Origin: Siccirubricoccus phaeus
GTDB lineage: Bacteria; Pseudomonadota; Alphaproteobacteria; Acetobacterales; Acetobacteraceae
DNA length: 64,000 bases
Assembly: GCF_008360935.1 (NCBI RefSeq)
Contig: NZ_SRXO01000007.1
Span: 1-64,000 of the forward strand
Direction: 5' to 3'
Within the stretch, counting starts at the first letter, position 1. Each line of letters opens with the position of its first letter. The translations under genes were made by a program, and so were the position numbers. Of the stretch, positions 35,051 through 42,576 are shown piece by piece. The notes beneath the pieces are model-generated. The model was not told the DNA's origin, ran no database searches, and saw only the letters and a list, made by a program, of their open reading frames with translations.

Positions 35051-35800
35051 ATGAGCTTTGCGGGTAAGACCGTCCTGGTGACCGGCGCGCAGCAGGGGAT
35101 CGGCCGCGCCATGGCGCTGGGCTTCGCCGCCGCCGGCGCCGACATCGCCATCAACTGGCTGGACGATGCCGCCGCGGCCGAAGCGGTGGCGGCGGGGGTG
35201 CGCGGCCTCGGCCGCCGCGCCCTGCTGATCCGCGGCGATGTCGGCAAGCTGGACGACATCGCCGCCATGGTCGCGGCCACCGTCGAGGGTCTCGGCGGGC
35301 TCGACGTGCTGGTCAACAATGCCGGGGTCTTTCCGCGCGTCCCCTTCCTCGAAATGACCGAGGCGGATTGGGATTTCGTCGTCGACATCAACCTGAAGGG
35401 CAGCGCCTTCGCCGCCCAGGCGGCGGCGAAGGCGATGGTGGCGGCGGGCAGGCCGGGCGCCGTCATCAACCTCTCCTCGCAATCGGTGCGCGGCCACCAT
35501 CTCGGCATCCACTACTCGGCGACGAAGAACGGCGTGGTCGGGCTGACGCGCTCCATGGCGCTGGCCCTCGCGCCGCACGGCATCCGGGTGAACGCCATCG
35601 CCCCCGGCCTGACCGACACGGCGCAGCCGCGCTACGGCCATGACGAGGCGGAGCTGGCGGCGATGGCGAAGACCGTGCCGCTCGGCCGCATGGGCCAGCC
35701 GGAGGATATCGCGAATCTCGCCGTGTTCCTGGCCTCGCCGGCGGCCAGCTACGTCACCGGGCAGGTCTATCACATCAATGGCGGCAGCCACATGGCGTAA
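35051..35800 (+). CDS. Short-chain dehydrogenase/reductase (3-oxoacyl-ACP reductase-like)
   Basis: A 249-residue SDR. 'VLVTGAQQGIGRAMALGFAA' near residue 8, 'LVNNAGVFPRVPF', catalytic Ser in 'NLSSQSVRGHH', Tyr/Lys in 'HYSATKNGVVGLTRSMALAL', and 'SYVTGQVYHINGG' at the end. NAD(P)-dependent reduction or oxidation of an unknown substrate. It stands alone between minus-strand neighbours; a hairpin at 35962-35978 follows. Confidence 0.9.
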   Translation: MSFAGKTVLVTGAQQGIGRAMALGFAAAGADIAINWLDDAAAAEAVAAGVRGLGRRALLIRGDVGKLDDIAAMVAATVEGLGGLDVLVNNAGVFPRVPFLEMTEADWDFVVDINLKGSAFAAQAAAKAMVAAGRPGAVINLSSQSVRGHHLGIHYSATKNGVVGLTRSMALALAPHGIRVNAIAPGLTDTAQPRYGHDEAELAAMAKTVPLGRMGQPEDIANLAVFLASPAASYVTGQVYHINGGSHMA

Positions 35801-35961
35801 GCCGCACCTGACCTGCCCGCGACATCCGCCACCTGCCGGCGAGGGGCGCGGACAGGCAGGCCGTCGAACACGAAGGCGGCGGACCGACGGATTTCGGGAC
35901 ACGGACCCGGCGGAGGTGCAGGGTCGCGGGCACTGCCCGCGGCGACCTCCTGCTGGAGGTG

Positions 35962-35978
35962 CGGGGGCGGAGCCCCCG
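35962..35978. terminator. Hairpin between convergent genes
   Basis: CGGGGGC-GGA-GCCCCCG lies immediately downstream of the minus-strand Pro/Tyr-rich gene, whose stop codon follows directly at 35979, and 160 bases after the SDR. Confidence 0.45.
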
Positions 35979-36233
35979 TCAGCGCCAGCCGTAATAGTAA
36001 GGCCGCGGCCCCCAGTACCGCGGCGGGGGCGGCGGCGGGGCGTAGTAGCCATAGGGCCGCCAGTGCGGCCGCCGCCAATAGGCCGGCGGCGGGGGCGGCG
36101 GCCGGCGGTAATAGGCAGGCGGGGGCGGCGGCCGGTAATAGTACCCGCCATGGGCCTGTGCGTCGCCCGGCACCGCCAGGGCGGCGAGCCCAAGGGCGCC
36201 GAAGGCGATGAGGGCGCTGCGAAGCCTCAGCAT
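35979..36233 (-). CDS. Secreted Pro/Tyr-rich small protein
   Basis: An 84-residue protein. Signal peptide of about 27 residues ending 'PGDAQAHGG'. The mature part is almost only Pro, Tyr, Arg and Trp in tandem blocks ('YYRRPPPPPPAYWRRP', 'YYAPPPPPPRYW'). Such proteins are common in Acetobacteraceae and related groups and are probably periplasmic or exported, but no function is known. The ATG is preceded by AGGAGAAGC. Confidence 0.7.
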   Translation of the reverse strand: MLRLRSALIAFGALGLAALAVPGDAQAHGGYYYRPPPPPAYYRRPPPPPPAYWRRPHWRPYGYYAPPPPPPRYWGPRPYYYGWR

Positions 36234-36365
36234 GACACTGCTTCTCCTGAGCCGCGGGACCCCTTCGAGGTCCCTGGAAGGTTAACGCCGCGGAAGGCTA
36301 ACCCCGTGTCTGGGGCGGAAACACGGCGGCCGCCGGGCGGTGGCGGGGCAGCCCCGCGCCCGGTT

Positions 36366-37703
36366 TCACCTTCCCGCGAAAACCCGGGCGAAGATGGTGT
36401 CGACCTGAGCGAAATCCCGCGCCGGGTCCATCACCCGAGCGAGGGACCCGGCGTCGAACCGCGCCGCCACCGCCGGGTTGTCCAGCAGGTTCTCGGCGAA
36501 GCCGCGGGCGCCGGGGCGGCCCAGCGCGGTCCAGGTGGCCATGGCGGCTTCCTGCACCGCGGCATAGGCCTCCTCCCGGCTGATGCCGGCCTGGGTCAGC
36601 GCCAGCAGCACCTTCTGGCTGTGGACGACGCCGCCCAGGCTTTCCAGGTTTTCCCGCATCCGCTCCGGGTAGACGGTCAGCTTCTCCATCATCCCGGCCA
36701 GCCTCGCCAGCGCGAAATCCAGGGCGATGCAGGCGTCCGGGGCGATCACCCGCTCCACGCTGGAATGGCTGATGTCGCGCTCATGCCACAGCGCGACATT
36801 CTCCAGCGCCGGCGTCACATAGCCGCGCACCAGCCGGGCCAGGCCGGTGAGGTTCTCGCTCAGCACCGGGTTCCGCTTGTGCGGCATGGCGGAGGAGCCT
36901 TTCTGGCCGGCGTGGAAATACTCCTCCGCCTCGCGCACCTCGCTGCGCTGCAGGTGGCGCACCTCGGTCGCCAGCCGCTCGACCCCGCTCGCCACCACGC
37001 CGAGGGTGGCGAAGAAGGCGGCGTGGCGGTCGCGCGGGATGACCTGGGTGGATTGCGGCTCGGCGGCGAGGCCGAGCTTCTCGGCGACATAGGCCTCCAC
37101 CCGCGGATCGACGCTCGCGAAGGTGCCGACCGGGCCGGAGATGGCGCAGGTGGCGATCTCCGCCTTCGCCGCCTTCAGCCGGTCCCGGTTGCGGCGGAAT
37201 TCGGCGTAATGCCCGGCCAGCTTCAGCCCGAAGGTGGTGGGCTCGGCATGGATGCCGTGGCTGCGGCCGATGGTCGGGGTGTATTTGAACTCCTCGGCGC
37301 GGCGGGCCAGCGCCGCCATCACCGCCTCCACCCCCGCGATCAGCAGGTCCGCGGCGCGGGAAAGCTGCACCGCGAGGCAGGTATCCAGCACGTCGGAGCT
37401 GGTGAGCCCCTGGTGCATGAAGCGCGCCTCCGGCCCGATCCCCTCCTGCATCCAGGTGAGGAAGGCGATGACGTCATGCCGCGTCACCCGCTCGATGGCG
37501 TCGATCGCCTCGACCTCGGCCGGGCCGATGCCGGCGGCGCGGGGGGCGCCCTTTTCCCGAATCACCTTCGCGGCCTCGGCCGGGATGGTGCCGAGGGCGG
37601 CCATGGCCTCGGCTGCCAGCGCCTCGATCTCGAACCAGATGCGGAAGCGTTCCGCCGGGGAGAAGATCGCATCCATCTGGGGGCGGGTGTAGCGGGGGAC
37701 CAT
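36366..37703 (-). CDS. purB: Adenylosuccinate lyase PurB
   Basis: A 445-residue enzyme of the fumarase/aspartase superfamily, acting twice in purine synthesis. 'MVPRYTRPQMDAIFSPAERF' begins the protein; 'IGRSHGIHAEPTTFGLKLAG' carries the catalytic His; the signature loop 'GSSAMPHKRNPVLSEN' is present near residue 270. Family-typical length. It is not in an operon with the other pur genes, which lie 4 kb away. Confidence 0.96.
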   Translation of the reverse strand: MVPRYTRPQMDAIFSPAERFRIWFEIEALAAEAMAALGTIPAEAAKVIREKGAPRAAGIGPAEVEAIDAIERVTRHDVIAFLTWMQEGIGPEARFMHQGLTSSDVLDTCLAVQLSRAADLLIAGVEAVMAALARRAEEFKYTPTIGRSHGIHAEPTTFGLKLAGHYAEFRRNRDRLKAAKAEIATCAISGPVGTFASVDPRVEAYVAEKLGLAAEPQSTQVIPRDRHAAFFATLGVVASGVERLATEVRHLQRSEVREAEEYFHAGQKGSSAMPHKRNPVLSENLTGLARLVRGYVTPALENVALWHERDISHSSVERVIAPDACIALDFALARLAGMMEKLTVYPERMRENLESLGGVVHSQKVLLALTQAGISREEAYAAVQEAAMATWTALGRPGARGFAENLLDNPAVAARFDAGSLARVMDPARDFAQVDTIFARVFAGR

Positions 37704-37998
37704 AGGGGGGCCTCGGCGGCATGTTCGGGGCAGGGGGCGGTTTGGACCGCGGGGCCGGGCCTTGGCAAGCCTGGAGCCAGTCCGGGGAGCCGGTCCGGGG
37801 AGGATCGGGGATGGGTCCGGGCTGGATCAGGCGCGTTGGGCCAAGGAGCGGGTCGAAGGGGGCACGGGCGGCGGCACCCAGGCCCGCCAGACCCTGATCG
37901 CGAGGAATGTTGCTGTACGGGGTTGCGCAAAGATTAGCGAATATTTATCTGCCGCCGCTGTAGCTGCCCCCCGCTCACCCGCCAGGAACCCCACGCCG

Positions 37999-38793
37999 AT
38001 GCCCGAATGGTTGGTCCCGCTCGCCCAGGTGCTGTTCATCGACATCGTCCTGGCCGGCGACAACGCCATCGTCGTCGGCATGGCCGCCGCCGGCCTGCCG
38101 GTGGAACAGCGCCGCAAGGCGATCTTCTTCGGCATCATCGCCGCCACCGTCATGCGCATCGGCTTCGCCGCCGTCACCGCGCAGCTCCTCGCCATCGTCG
38201 GCATCACCCTGGCCGGCGGCGTGCTGCTGCTCTGGGTCTGCTGGAAGATGTTCCGGGAGCTGCGGGAGCATGGCCAGGCCGAGGCCGGGGAGGGCGACGT
38301 CTCCGCCAAGCTGGCGGCGGCCGAGGCCAGCGCGCCGCGCAAGACCCTGCCCCAGGCGATCCTGCAGATCCTGATCGCCGACGTCTCCATGAGCCTCGAC
38401 AACGTGCTGGCGGTCGCCGGCGCGGCGAAGGACCATGGCTGGGTGCTGGTCGCCGGCCTTGCCATCTCCGTCGTGCTGATGGGCGTCGCGGCGACGCTGA
38501 TCGCCAACCTGCTCAGCAAGCATCGCTGGATCGCCTGGGTCGGGCTGCTCGTCATCCTCTACGTGGCGCTCGACATGATTTGGGAAGGCACCCACCAGGT
38601 CGCCGGCCAGGTGCCGGGCGCCTATGCCTATCTCATGCTGCCGCTCGGCTACCTAGCCCTGCCGGGCGTCTTCCCGGCCTGGATCTGGGCCGCGGCGACG
38701 GCCGGGCAGGTGATGGTCTTCGCCGCGCTGGCGACCATCACCGTCGGGTTGGTGCGGCGGGCCTCCGGCAACGGCTCCGCCGGGGGGCATTAG
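37999..38793 (+). CDS. TerC-family integral membrane protein 1
   Basis: A 264-residue protein with about seven membrane spans. The family signatures 'FIDIVLAGDNAIVVGMAAAG' near residue 13 and 'LIADVSMSLDNVLAVAGAAK' near 131 carry the conserved Asp/Asn pairs thought to move metal ions (manganese export has been shown for related TerC/Alx). ATG 37999 is chosen for length and membrane start; the frame from 37762 is rejected. The stop codon TAG (38791-38793) is the first three bases of a dispersed repeat. A paralog lies 250 bases downstream. Confidence 0.88.
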   Translation: MPEWLVPLAQVLFIDIVLAGDNAIVVGMAAAGLPVEQRRKAIFFGIIAATVMRIGFAAVTAQLLAIVGITLAGGVLLLWVCWKMFRELREHGQAEAGEGDVSAKLAAAEASAPRKTLPQAILQILIADVSMSLDNVLAVAGAAKDHGWVLVAGLAISVVLMGVAATLIANLLSKHRWIAWVGLLVILYVALDMIWEGTHQVAGQVPGAYAYLMLPLGYLALPGVFPAWIWAAATAGQVMVFAALATITVGLVRRASGNGSAGGH

Positions 38794-38894
38794 AGCGTGA
38801 TCGGTTGAGGTCGCCTCGACCGAAACCGCGAATCGCGCGACCGACAAGGCGCCGGAGCGGGGTGCGGGAGCGAAGGCGAACGCGGCACGCTCCG
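38792..38894. repeat. Two-hairpin dispersed repeat, copy C
   Basis: AGAGCGTGATCGGTTGAGGTCGCCTCGACCGAAACCGCGAATCGCGCGACC... ending CGCTCCGG. It starts within the TAG stop codon of TerC 1 and lies between the two terC paralogs. The centre ('CAAGGCGCCGGAGCG') matches copy B. Confidence 0.8.
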
Positions 38895-39043
38895 GCGCCC
38901 GCCGCGCAGCGCCGCGGCGGGCGCGGGCGAGGGCGGCTTCACACCGCCGTCACGCTCGCCTAGGGTGCGCGCCGCCGGCCCTGGCCGGTGGACACACCCT
39001 GGAATGCCCGCCGGCCCAAACGGCAGGGCCGGAGCCGCCAAGC

Positions 39044-39730
39044 ATGGATCTCTCCGCGATCGCCGGTAGCTGGGACTGGCTGATCCTGTCGCAAATCCTC
39101 GGCGTCAACATCGTCCTCTCGGGCGACAACGCCGTCCTCATCGCCCTCGCCGCCGCCGGGCTGCCGGCGGATAAGCGCGCCAAGGCCATCATGTTCGGCA
39201 TGGTGCTCGCCGTGGTGCTGCGCGTCATCCTCAGCGTCGCGGCGGTGCAGCTCCTCGCGATCCCCGGCCTGCTGCTGCTCGGCGGCGCGCTGCTGCTCTG
39301 GATCGCCTGGGGCTTCTTCCAGGAGCTGCGCTCCGAGGACAAGGAGGAGGAATCCGGCCGCCATGCGGAGCATGAGGAGAAGACCCTCGGCACCGCGCTC
39401 CGCCAGATCGTCATCGCCGACGTCTCCATGAGCCTCGACAACGTGCTCGCCGTCGCGGGTGCCGCCGGCGGCAACATGCCGATGCTGATCCTCGGCCTGC
39501 TGATCTCCATCCTGCTGATGGGCGTCGCCGCGACGCTGATCTCGAAGCTGCTGGAGCGCTATCGCTGGATCGCCTATGTCGGCGTCGCGCTGATCGTCTA
39601 CATCGGCGTGAAGATGATCTACGAGGACCTCCACCGGTTGTGGGAGCGCTTCGGCCCGCACCATGCCATGTGGCACAAGGCGGCCCCGGCGCTGGCCAAG
39701 GCGGCTGCCCTGCCGCTGCTCGGCGGTTGA
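39044..39730 (+). CDS. TerC-family integral membrane protein 2
   Basis: A 228-residue paralog of the preceding TerC. It keeps 'VNIVLSGDNAVLIALAAAG' near residue 22 and 'VIADVSMSLDNVLAVAGAA' near 124, with an acidic loop ('SEDKEEESGRHAEHEE') between the halves where TerC 1 has a shorter one. Predicted metal-ion transport. It is followed after only 8 bases by a lipoprotein gene. The intergenic region before it holds repeat C. Confidence 0.88.
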   Translation: MDLSAIAGSWDWLILSQILGVNIVLSGDNAVLIALAAAGLPADKRAKAIMFGMVLAVVLRVILSVAAVQLLAIPGLLLLGGALLLWIAWGFFQELRSEDKEEESGRHAEHEEKTLGTALRQIVIADVSMSLDNVLAVAGAAGGNMPMLILGLLISILLMGVAATLISKLLERYRWIAYVGVALIVYIGVKMIYEDLHRLWERFGPHHAMWHKAAPALAKAAALPLLGG

Positions 39731-39738
39731 GCGGTATC

Positions 39739-40389
39739 ATGCGGGCCGGCGGGGCCGGGCTGGCGCCGGCGGGGCTGCTGCTGCCCCTGCTGCTGGGCTG
39801 CCAGGCGGTGCCGCCCGCTGCCGACCCCGCCGAGGCGCCGGCCGCCGCGGCTGCCCCGGTGGCGGAGGCGCCGACCGCCCCGGCGCGGCCGGCGGCCAAC
39901 GCCCCCGTTCCCAATGCCCTGGCCATCGCCCGCCGCCTGCCCGCCGAGGCCGCCGGCTTCCATCGCGGCAACCTGACCGCGCTGCGCGGCGGCGGGCAGG
40001 AGGTGGGCTACCGCACCACCGGCCTCACCGCCGCCGGCGCGACGGTGGAGGTGCATCGCCCGGGCCTGGCGCTGGACGCCGGCGGGCTGGACCGGGCCCT
40101 GGCCGAGCTGGTGCGGGAGGCGACGCAGCCCGCCCCGGCCCGCAGCCTCAGCGCGCAATCCCACCTTTCCATCCCGGATCCGCGGCCGGAACGCGGCGCC
40201 CCGCCGGGCCTGGCCTGCGCCGAGACCGCCGGCACCTATGGGCGGGAGAGGGTGGCCGGGCTGGTCTGCGTCGGCGCCGCCCAGGGCGCGCTGCTGCGGC
40301 TGCGCGTGCTGATGCCGGACCAGGACCCGCCCCCTGGCGACGCCCGCGCCTTCGCCACCGCCATCCTGGCGGCGCTGCGCGGCGCCTGA
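39739..40389 (+). CDS. Putative lipoprotein, Ala/Pro-rich
   Basis: A 216-residue protein with a lipobox 'LLLPLLLGC' near residue 20, so Cys would be lipidated after cleavage. An Ala/Pro-rich tether (about residues 24-55) precedes a domain with 'GGGQEVGYRTTGL', two Cys ('GLACAETAGTYGRERVAGLVC' seen in two parts) and 'FATAILAALRG' at the end. No family recognised. It lies 8 bases after TerC 2, so it may be co-transcribed. Confidence 0.7.
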   Translation: MRAGGAGLAPAGLLLPLLLGCQAVPPAADPAEAPAAAAAPVAEAPTAPARPAANAPVPNALAIARRLPAEAAGFHRGNLTALRGGGQEVGYRTTGLTAAGATVEVHRPGLALDAGGLDRALAELVREATQPAPARSLSAQSHLSIPDPRPERGAPPGLACAETAGTYGRERVAGLVCVGAAQGALLRLRVLMPDQDPPPGDARAFATAILAALRGA

Positions 40390-40437
40390 TGCCAGCCGCC
40401 TGATGCAATCCGCCTGGCGCCTTCCCACCTGCGGCGG

Positions 40438-41352
40438 ATGAACGCACTCCCCCCCCCGGACCCGATGCGGGTCTTCGACCGGCGGCTGCTGCGGTTGCGG
40501 CGGGACCGGGCCGCGGCCACGGTGCAGGGCGTGGCGCCGGTGCTGGAGGCCGCGGCGGAATTGCTGCTGGACCGGCTGGACGACACCACCCACCGCTTCA
40601 CCCGGGCGCTGGATCTGGGCGGGCGAGGGGTGGTGGCGCCGCTGCTGCGGGCACGGGGCATTCCCTTCATCGTCTCCATGGATCTCTCGGCCCGCATGGC
40701 AGCCAAGGGGCGGGAGATGGCAGGGGGGCTGGCGTTGGCGGGGGATGAGGAATGGCTGCCCTTCGCCCCGGAAAGCTTCGACCTGGTGGTGGCCAGCCTC
40801 TCCCTGCACTGGGTGAACGACCTGCCGGGGGCGCTGGTGCAGATCCGCCGGGCGCTGAAGCCGGATGGGCTGTTCCTGGCCGCGCTGCCCGGCCTCGGCA
40901 CGCTGCAGGCGTTGCGGGAGGCGCTGGCAGGGGCGGAGACGGAGCTGCGCGGCGGCATCTCGCCGCGGGTTTCGCCCTTCCCCGATCTGCGCGACCTGGC
41001 CGGGCTGCTGCAGCGCGCCGGTTTCGCCATGCCGGTGGCGGATGCGGAGACGCTGCACCTGTCCTATCGCAGCCCGATGGCGCTGTTCGCCGATTTGCGG
41101 GCAGCGGGGGAGGGGAATGCGGTGCTGGCGCGGGACGGGCGGATTCCGCCCCGGGCGCTGCTGCCGCTGGCGGCCAGCCGGCTGCCGGAGGAGGGGGGCG
41201 CCATTCCGGTGGAATTGCGGCTGCTGACCATGACCGGCTGGGCACCGCATGAGAGCCAGGGCCGCCCGGCACGTCCGGGCAGCGCGACGCACCGCCTGGC
41301 GGAGGCGCTGGGGGTGGAGGAGCGGAGCGCGGGGGAGAAGGCGGGGCGCTGA
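40438..41352 (+). CDS. SAM-dependent methyltransferase (BioC/NDUFAF5-like)
   Basis: A 304-residue class I methyltransferase. It starts 'MRVFDRRLLRLRRDRAA', the opening shared by bacterial relatives of the complex I assembly factor NDUFAF5. The SAM site is 'ALDLGGRGVVAPLL' near residue 60; 'FDLVVASLSLHWVNDLPGAL' is the diagnostic post-motif. The C-terminal part is typical ('GFAMPVADAETLHLSYRSP'). Similar to BioC but no biotin gene is nearby. The target is not known from sequence. Confidence 0.85.
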   Translation: MNALPPPDPMRVFDRRLLRLRRDRAAATVQGVAPVLEAAAELLLDRLDDTTHRFTRALDLGGRGVVAPLLRARGIPFIVSMDLSARMAAKGREMAGGLALAGDEEWLPFAPESFDLVVASLSLHWVNDLPGALVQIRRALKPDGLFLAALPGLGTLQALREALAGAETELRGGISPRVSPFPDLRDLAGLLQRAGFAMPVADAETLHLSYRSPMALFADLRAAGEGNAVLARDGRIPPRALLPLAASRLPEEGGAIPVELRLLTMTGWAPHESQGRPARPGSATHRLAEALGVEERSAGEKAGR

Positions 41353-41560
41353 CGGGAGGCTGCGTCCCGCCGGCGCCAGGATGCAGCGGCTCCAACGGCA
41401 AGCCGGGCCGGCCTGCCCTTGCGGAGCTTCCATGGCGGCGGCAAGGCGGGGGCTTCGCCCCCGAACTCCCGCCAGGGGCGCGGCCCCTGGACCCCGCCGG
41501 CGGGAAAGCGTCCCCCCGGACCTTGCCCTGAACCTGAATTTGCCGGTTGGAACCTCGCGC
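41353..41560. other. Intergenic stretch rich in G+C hairpins
   Basis: No gene. It holds GGCGGGGGCTTCGCCCCCG (41441-41463 region), CAGGGGCGCGGCCCCTGG and a CCGCCGGCGGG dyad, likely a transcription stop after the methyltransferase. The rest of the gap, to 41767, is filled by three repeat elements listed separately. Confidence 0.5.
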
Positions 41561-41602
41561 TAGAGCGGTTTCACGCTGACTGTGCAGCGCGAAACCGCTC
41601 TA
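41561..41602. repeat. Palindromic repeat element, TAGAGCGGTTTC type
   Basis: TAGAGCGGTTTC-AC-GCTG-ACTGTG-CAGC-GC-GAAACCGCTCTA, a 42-base nearly perfect palindrome. Both ends read TAGAGCG on the outward strands, like the two-hairpin repeat that follows. Confidence 0.8.
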
Positions 41603-41614
41603 ACTTATGGATCG

Positions 41615-41665
41615 TAGAGCAGATTCACGCCTCCGAGCGATGCCGTCCTCCGGCGATCTGCTCTA
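41615..41665. repeat. Palindromic repeat element, TAGAGCAGAT type
   Basis: TAGAGCAGAT at the left pairs with ATCTGCTCTA at the right; the inner part (TTCACGCCTCCGAGCGATGCCGTCCTCCGGCG) is only partly paired. It abuts repeat D, sharing the TA of CTCTAGAGCG. Confidence 0.7.
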
Positions 41666-41767
41666 GAGCGTGATCGGTTGAGGTCGAATCGACCGAAACC
41701 GTGAATCACGCGACCGAACAATGAGCTAGAGCGGGGCGGGTGAGCGCAGCTCAACCGATCCCGCTCT
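41665..41767. repeat. Two-hairpin dispersed repeat, copy D (best preserved)
   Basis: 103 bases. Hairpin 1: GTGATCGGTT-GA-GGTCG-AAT-CGACC-GA-AACCG-TGAATCAC. Hairpin 2: AGAGCGGG-GCGG-GTGAGC-GCA-GCTCA-ACCGAT-CCCGCTCT. The ends form an 18-base imperfect inverted repeat (AGAGCGTGATCGGTTGAG and its complement with one or two changes). Copy G at 49226-49328 differs by only one base over most of its length. Confidence 0.85.
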
Positions 41768-42461
41768 AAGCCACCGGCAGCCGGGCGCGGCTGGGGGCGA
41801 GGGCAAGGCTGAACAGCCGCTCCTGGCCGAGCAGGAAAGCCCGGGCACCACGTGGGAACAGCCCGGCCACGGCGGGGTCGGCGACGTCCAGCCCGCCCGT
41901 ATAGGCGCCGAAGGCGGGCAGCATCACCCGCCAGGCATCGGCGAGGAAGCAGGGCCGGGTCACCCCGCCGCAGCGCGTCGGCATGGTCGCCCGGGGGTGG
42001 AAATGGCCGGAAATCTCGCCGGGCGGCACGCGGCCCGGGCGGGCCTCGTGGCGGAACACGAAGGGCGCTTCGGCAAGCTCCTCTACCGCCTCGCCCGGCA
42101 GGCCATCCGGCGCCACGGGGTCGTGATTGCCCAGCACCCAGACCAGCTCCGCCCCGCCCAGCATCCGTGCCAGCGCGGCGGCTTCCACCGGCGGCAGCCG
42201 CGATGCGCCGCCGGCATCATGGAAACTGTCGCCCAGCGCCACGACACGCGCCGGCCGCCAGCGCCGGAGCACCAGCGCCAGGCGTTGCAGCGTCTCTCGC
42301 GAATCATAGGGCGGCAACATGCGTCCGCCGGCGGCGAAGGCGCTGCCCTTTTCCAGGTGCAGATCCGCCACCACCAGCAGCTTCCGCGCCGGCCAGACCA
42401 GCACGCCGGCCGGGTCCAGCATCAGCCTTTCCCCGGCGATATGGATCGGTGCGGGGGTCAT
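41766..42461 (-). CDS. pdeM: Ligase-associated DNA damage response endonuclease PdeM
   Basis: A 231-residue metallophosphoesterase. Metal-binding motifs in order: 'VVADLHLEKGSAFA' near residue 29, 'VVALGDSFHDAGG' near 72, 'WVLGNHDPVAP' near 107, and 'ISGHFHPRATM' near 149. The start 'GERLMLDPAGVLVWPARKLL' fits the family linked to Lhr-type helicases and DNA ligases in DNA repair. Its stop codon TAG (CTA at 41766-41768) is the outer end of repeat D. It lies 115 bases after the helicase gene, with REP-like repeats between. Confidence 0.88.
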   Translation of the reverse strand: MTPAPIHIAGERLMLDPAGVLVWPARKLLVVADLHLEKGSAFAAGGRMLPPYDSRETLQRLALVLRRWRPARVVALGDSFHDAGGASRLPPVEAAALARMLGGAELVWVLGNHDPVAPDGLPGEAVEELAEAPFVFRHEARPGRVPPGEISGHFHPRATMPTRCGGVTRPCFLADAWRVMLPAFGAYTGGLDVADPAVAGLFPRGARAFLLGQERLFSLALAPSRARLPVA

Positions 42462-42462
42462 G

Positions 42463-42572
42463 CCCCACCCCCCTCTCCCGCTTGCGGGGGAGGGAGGTGG
42501 GGGAAGGAGGGCTGCCGCTCAAACCCCCACCCCGACCCTTCCCCGCTCCCGCGGGGGAGAGAGAAGCCGGCC
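42463..42572. repeat. REP-like hairpin pair, CCCCTCTCCCGC type
   Basis: CCCCACC-CCC-CTCTCCCGC-TT-GCGGGGGAGGG-A-GGTGGGG (42463-42503), then after ACCCCCACCCCGACCC, CCCCGCTCCCGCGGGGGAGAGAG. It resembles the bipartite REP elements common in proteobacteria. It fills nearly the whole gap between the helicase and pdeM. Confidence 0.65.
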
Positions 42573-42576
42573 TTCC

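Noticed and set aside
37800-37998. Possible manganese (yybP-ykoY) riboswitch before TerC 1
   Set aside because: I could not find the conserved internal-loop sequences of that riboswitch; only position argues for it.
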